A DNA stretch of 64,000 nucleotides, taken from NCBI GenBank assembly GCA_964571135.1, contig CAZMZW010000006.1, positions 1-64,000 on the forward strand. Reading direction: 5' to 3'. Origin of the DNA: CAZMZW01 sp964571135. Lineage in GTDB: Bacteria; Chloroflexota; Anaerolineae; Anaerolineales; Anaerolineaceae. Position numbers and translations under genes: made by a program. The notes under the pieces are model-generated. The model worked only from the letters and a program-made list of their open reading frames with translations. It had not been told where the DNA came from and did not search any database. Shown one piece after another: positions 61,748 through 64,000 of the stretch; within the stretch, counting starts at the first letter, position 1; each line of letters opens with the position of its first letter.

Positions 61748-62860
61748 TTATTCTTGGGGTGTCAAGAAACGATTTCGGTAACGGAGGATGATCATCAATA
61801 ACAGAAATTGAATCAGCGCATAAAAGATGGAAGAAAATTGTTCATAATAAAAAACCAGCAAATAAATCACACTGATGGAAAAAAGAAAGGTTACCACACT
61901 GATCTGCACCGCCAGGTGTTCTTTGCGAATGATAAATAATAAACATGCGATAATTAAAAACGTTCCTGCAAGTACCTCCATCCCTATCCGTACTTCCGCT
62001 AATCCAATCCCGCTTGTTGATAACGGGAGATGGTTATTGATCAATTCTGACGCCAACTCGGACAAAGCAATCTTATTCAATGAATAATATAAGGAAAGAA
62101 GCGAATGCGCGATTGCCCAGGCACCCCAAAGGAATATTCCAATGACCAATACAAAACAGTGAATTGACCGGGTAAAGTTCCTATTTTCAAAATTTTCCCA
62201 TTTTCTTTCTATTTTCTGCCACCACGCCAATCGTTCCGGAACCAATGAAATTTTTTTGGATTGCAGATACCTGGTCAGTGAGTTCGAAAGGCTTACCAGA
62301 GATGGCTCCTGGCTTTGTTTTTTGACCATTTTTAATCGATGAATGATCTCGGTTTTCTCAGCCTCGGATAAATCGCGGTCGATCACATCTTCCAATTGTT
62401 CGAGAATGAGATATGAACTATGGCGCGAATCTAATTCCCGTTTACGGCGCACAAGGGTATAGATCAGCAAGGTGATAAGAAAAAGTGCATAAATGATCGG
62501 GGCAGCAGCCGGAAAAAAATAATTGTTCTGCTGCGTAATAAACTTCCCAACCTCATCAATGAATAATCCAACACCTACACCGGACAAGAAAGCGCTAACG
62601 TTAAGCGCCCAACGGTTAGCGAGGATGAGGGGAAACAAAGCGGCAACAAAAAGTAACAGCCCGCCCCATAATACGTGTGCGATGTGCAGTCCCCCGCCTC
62701 CCAATTGGGGAAAACCAGTCAAGTTGAGGAATAAACGGGTCAAGGTGACGGAACCCGCAAAGCTTAACAGAGTGATTAGCAAATAACGTTCGGCATATAA
62801 ACGACGAACCGGGGAACGAATCGGCAGCAAATTGGGTTGAACGCTGGGTCCGGTTTTCAT
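61748..62860 (-). CDS. Polytopic membrane protein of unknown function
   Basis: 370 residues. About four N-terminal helices with GGGGLHIAHVLWGGLLLFVAALF and SGVGVGLFIDEVGKFI, whose His and acidic residues lie within helices. A cytosolic helical segment follows (YLILEQLEDVIDRDLSEAEKTEIIHRLK), then about four C-terminal helices. I do not recognise a named family, though similar proteins are, in my memory, common in Chloroflexota and actinobacteria. It starts 5 bp after dcd and is probably in one unit with it. Confidence 0.65.
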   Translation of the reverse strand: MKTGPSVQPNLLPIRSPVRRLYAERYLLITLLSFAGSVTLTRLFLNLTGFPQLGGGGLHIAHVLWGGLLLFVAALFPLILANRWALNVSAFLSGVGVGLFIDEVGKFITQQNNYFFPAAAPIIYALFLITLLIYTLVRRKRELDSRHSSYLILEQLEDVIDRDLSEAEKTEIIHRLKMVKKQSQEPSLVSLSNSLTRYLQSKKISLVPERLAWWQKIERKWENFENRNFTRSIHCFVLVIGIFLWGAWAIAHSLLSLYYSLNKIALSELASELINNHLPLSTSGIGLAEVRIGMEVLAGTFLIIACLLFIIRKEHLAVQISVVTFLFSISVIYLLVFYYEQFSSIFYALIQFLLLMIILRYRNRFLTPQE

Positions 62861-62865
62861 TCTTT

Positions 62866-63420
62866 TTACAATTTCGGCAGCTCAATATTCTGCTGTGCCT
62901 GATATTTACCCTTTTTATCTGCATAGGAAACCTCACATACTTCCTCGGCTTCGAAGAAAAGGACCTGGGCAATGCCTTCATTTGCATAAATACGAGCTGG
63001 AAGCGGAGTTGTGTTCGAAATTTCCATCGTAACAAACCCTTCCCATTCCGGTTCAAAAGGTGTGACGTTAACAATAATCCCGCAGCGCGCATAGGTGCTT
63101 TTGCCCAGGCAGACAGTAAGGATATTACGAGGAATTCGCAAATATTCCACAGTCTTGCCCAATACAAATGAATTGGGAGGAATGACACAAACGCTGCCCT
63201 TGAAATCGATCATGGAACGCGGATCAAATTGCTTTGGATCCACCACTGCTGAAAAGACATTAGTAAAGATCTTAAATTCATCTGCAATACGAATATCATA
63301 ACCATATGATGAAAGGCCATATGAAATAACCCCATCGCGAACCTGATGGTCAATGAAGGGTTCGATCATGCCATTCCGTTGGGCGTATTCACGAATGCGG
63401 TGGTCGGGTAAGAGTCCCAT
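62866..63420 (-). CDS. dcd: dCTP deaminase
   Basis: 184 residues. It deaminates dCTP to dUTP for dTMP synthesis; homotrimer, cytosolic. Signatures are LSSYGYDIRIAD, IPPNSFVLGKTVEYLRIP, GKSTYARCGIIVNVTPFEPEW, the active-site Glu region IYANEGIAQVLFF and a C-terminal lid KKGKYQAQQNIELPKL. The motif set favours dCTP deaminase, possibly bifunctional, over dUTPase. AAGGAGAAC lies just upstream of the ATG. Confidence 0.95.
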   Translation of the reverse strand: MGLLPDHRIREYAQRNGMIEPFIDHQVRDGVISYGLSSYGYDIRIADEFKIFTNVFSAVVDPKQFDPRSMIDFKGSVCVIPPNSFVLGKTVEYLRIPRNILTVCLGKSTYARCGIIVNVTPFEPEWEGFVTMEISNTTPLPARIYANEGIAQVLFFEAEEVCEVSYADKKGKYQAQQNIELPKL

Positions 63421-63436
63421 TTGTTCTCCTTGATTT

Positions 63437-64000
63437 TTACCAGTTACTGAAAAAAAATATATCTTTTAATACAGTCTCCCGCTCGATGGGTGTCATCAAA
63501 CGCGCTCGCGCCAAATCGATAAATTGGATGGTTACCAGTTTGGTATTAATATATTTTCCATTGTAAAAAACGTGTAGATCAATGAAAGCCTTGCGTTGGT
63601 CGCCTCCTTCATTGTATTGATCAAAAAACAGGTTGCCCAACCCATAATGAAGAAGCGCCCCATGATAAAACTCCATTGCCTGGGGTTGATGTCCCTGGCT
63701 GCCGCTGACAATGACTGCACCCGCCGCAGCTACTTTTTGGAAATCCGTTACCAAATGGGGGTCAGCTGTATACCGATAATATTCAATATGCTGGAAAGTA
63801 AAAATTGGCTGATATCCCAGCTTCACCACTTCCTGGATTTTTTGGCTCATCACATCCAAATCGCAGTGCACTGCACCAGGGGATGTAGCGGAAGCAGTAG
63901 CATATCCGACTGGTTTAGCGTTGCACCCTAAAAAGGCGATCTTATTTCCATTTACTTCTAATAGTGCGGGCTTTTGACCTTCTTCCAAAGACCGCCCACC
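63437..64000 (-). CDS. CapA/PgsA-family (metallophosphoesterase-like) protein, C-terminal part
   Basis: A partial gene: the frame is open through the right window edge (residues GGRSLEEGQKPALLEVNG precede). Visible blocks are IAFLGCNAKPVGYATASATSPGAV, YQPIFTFQHIEYYRYTADPHL, GAVIVSGSQGHQPQAMEFYHGALLHYGLGNLFFDQ. These match the poly-gamma-glutamate synthesis protein CapA fold with its late GSQGHQ-Q and YGLGNL-FDQ motifs. Family members act at the cell surface or envelope. Full length and signal peptide cannot be seen. The coding end lies 16 bp from dcd. Confidence 0.85.
   Translation of the reverse strand, partial: GGRSLEEGQKPALLEVNGNKIAFLGCNAKPVGYATASATSPGAVHCDLDVMSQKIQEVVKLGYQPIFTFQHIEYYRYTADPHLVTDFQKVAAAGAVIVSGSQGHQPQAMEFYHGALLHYGLGNLFFDQYNEGGDQRKAFIDLHVFYNGKYINTKLVTIQFIDLARARLMTPIERETVLKDIFFFSNW

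Noticed and set aside
62616..63188. 190-codon frame overlapping dcd and the membrane gene
   Set aside because: The real frames dcd and 61748-62860 are clearly conserved; this one is Arg/Ser-rich shadow coding.

Overview
The window looks like a chromosomal segment of a Gram-negative-type or monoderm anaerobic bacterium of the Chloroflexota, most likely class Anaerolineae. This is inference from gene content and style: many lipoproteins with Ala/Pro/Thr-rich linkers after the lipobox, BMP-type nucleoside uptake, tandem LysM/M23-like lipoproteins, several Chloroflexota-like membrane proteins and moderate GC. No rRNA or other phylogenetic marker is present, so the placement is not proven.

Layout. 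1-1223: an IS110-family insertion sequence on the minus strand. A structured non-coding stretch 5' of its transposase has the architecture of a bridge RNA, and its guide loops match the element ends and the flank. 1.5-4.5 kb: two lipoproteins and an AraC-type regulator. 4.7-15.4 kb (minus): an FGE-fold membrane protein, then a compact directon read from a good promoter at 15.5 kb: nucleoside phosphorylase, BMP lipoprotein, two permeases, ATPase, adenosine deaminase, then a soluble histidine kinase and its NarL-type regulator. A fused [2Fe-2S]/molybdenum hydroxylase of the xanthine dehydrogenase family is divergent (15.7-18.6 kb). Together these suggest import, phosphorolysis, deamination and oxidation of purine nucleosides. 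18.6-19.2 kb is a gene-free, hairpin-rich repeat region. 19.2-23.0 kb (plus): coaX, coaBC, a phosphoesterase and a DUF4349 lipoprotein, closed by a bidirectional terminator.

23.0-34.2 kb (minus): GH36 alpha-galactosidase, two large GT-C-like membrane proteins, OsmC, TsaD, an M24 peptidase, SelA and a small membrane protein. 34.3-38.4 kb (plus): an MFS transporter, an unusually long formate-tetrahydrofolate ligase that resembles the eukaryotic C1-synthase domain, and an isoprenylcysteine-methyltransferase-like protein. 38.4-41.2 kb: exonuclease-DinG helicase. 41.4-43.4 kb: a lysine-rich microprotein and two near-identical tRNA-Leu genes flanking an AT-rich membrane-protein gene; one tRNA copy has anticodon AAA and a 1:72 mismatch.

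43.5-48.8 kb (minus): a small His-rich protein, a PHP hydrolase, two paralogous M23-like lipoproteins, a HIT protein and inositol-phosphate synthase. tRNA-Pro(CGG) lies at 48.9 kb with a duplicate of its 3' end just downstream. 49.3-56.6 kb (minus): an orphan sugar-type binding lipoprotein, then a dpp-type peptide ABC operon behind a consensus promoter. The binding protein of that operon appears circularly permuted: its normal N-terminal segment sits at the C-terminus. 56.7-64 kb: a LysW-like zinc ribbon with an acidic tail, a Schlafen/AlbA_2-like protein, a HAD phosphatase, a SprT-like metalloprotein, a ferric-reductase-like flavoprotein followed by a 30-residue membrane peptide, an unknown membrane protein, dCTP deaminase, and a CapA-like protein cut by the window edge.

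The two strongest leads are the circularly permuted peptide-binding protein and the self-consistent IS110 bridge-RNA reading. The third is the tRNA-Leu pair with the altered anticodon.
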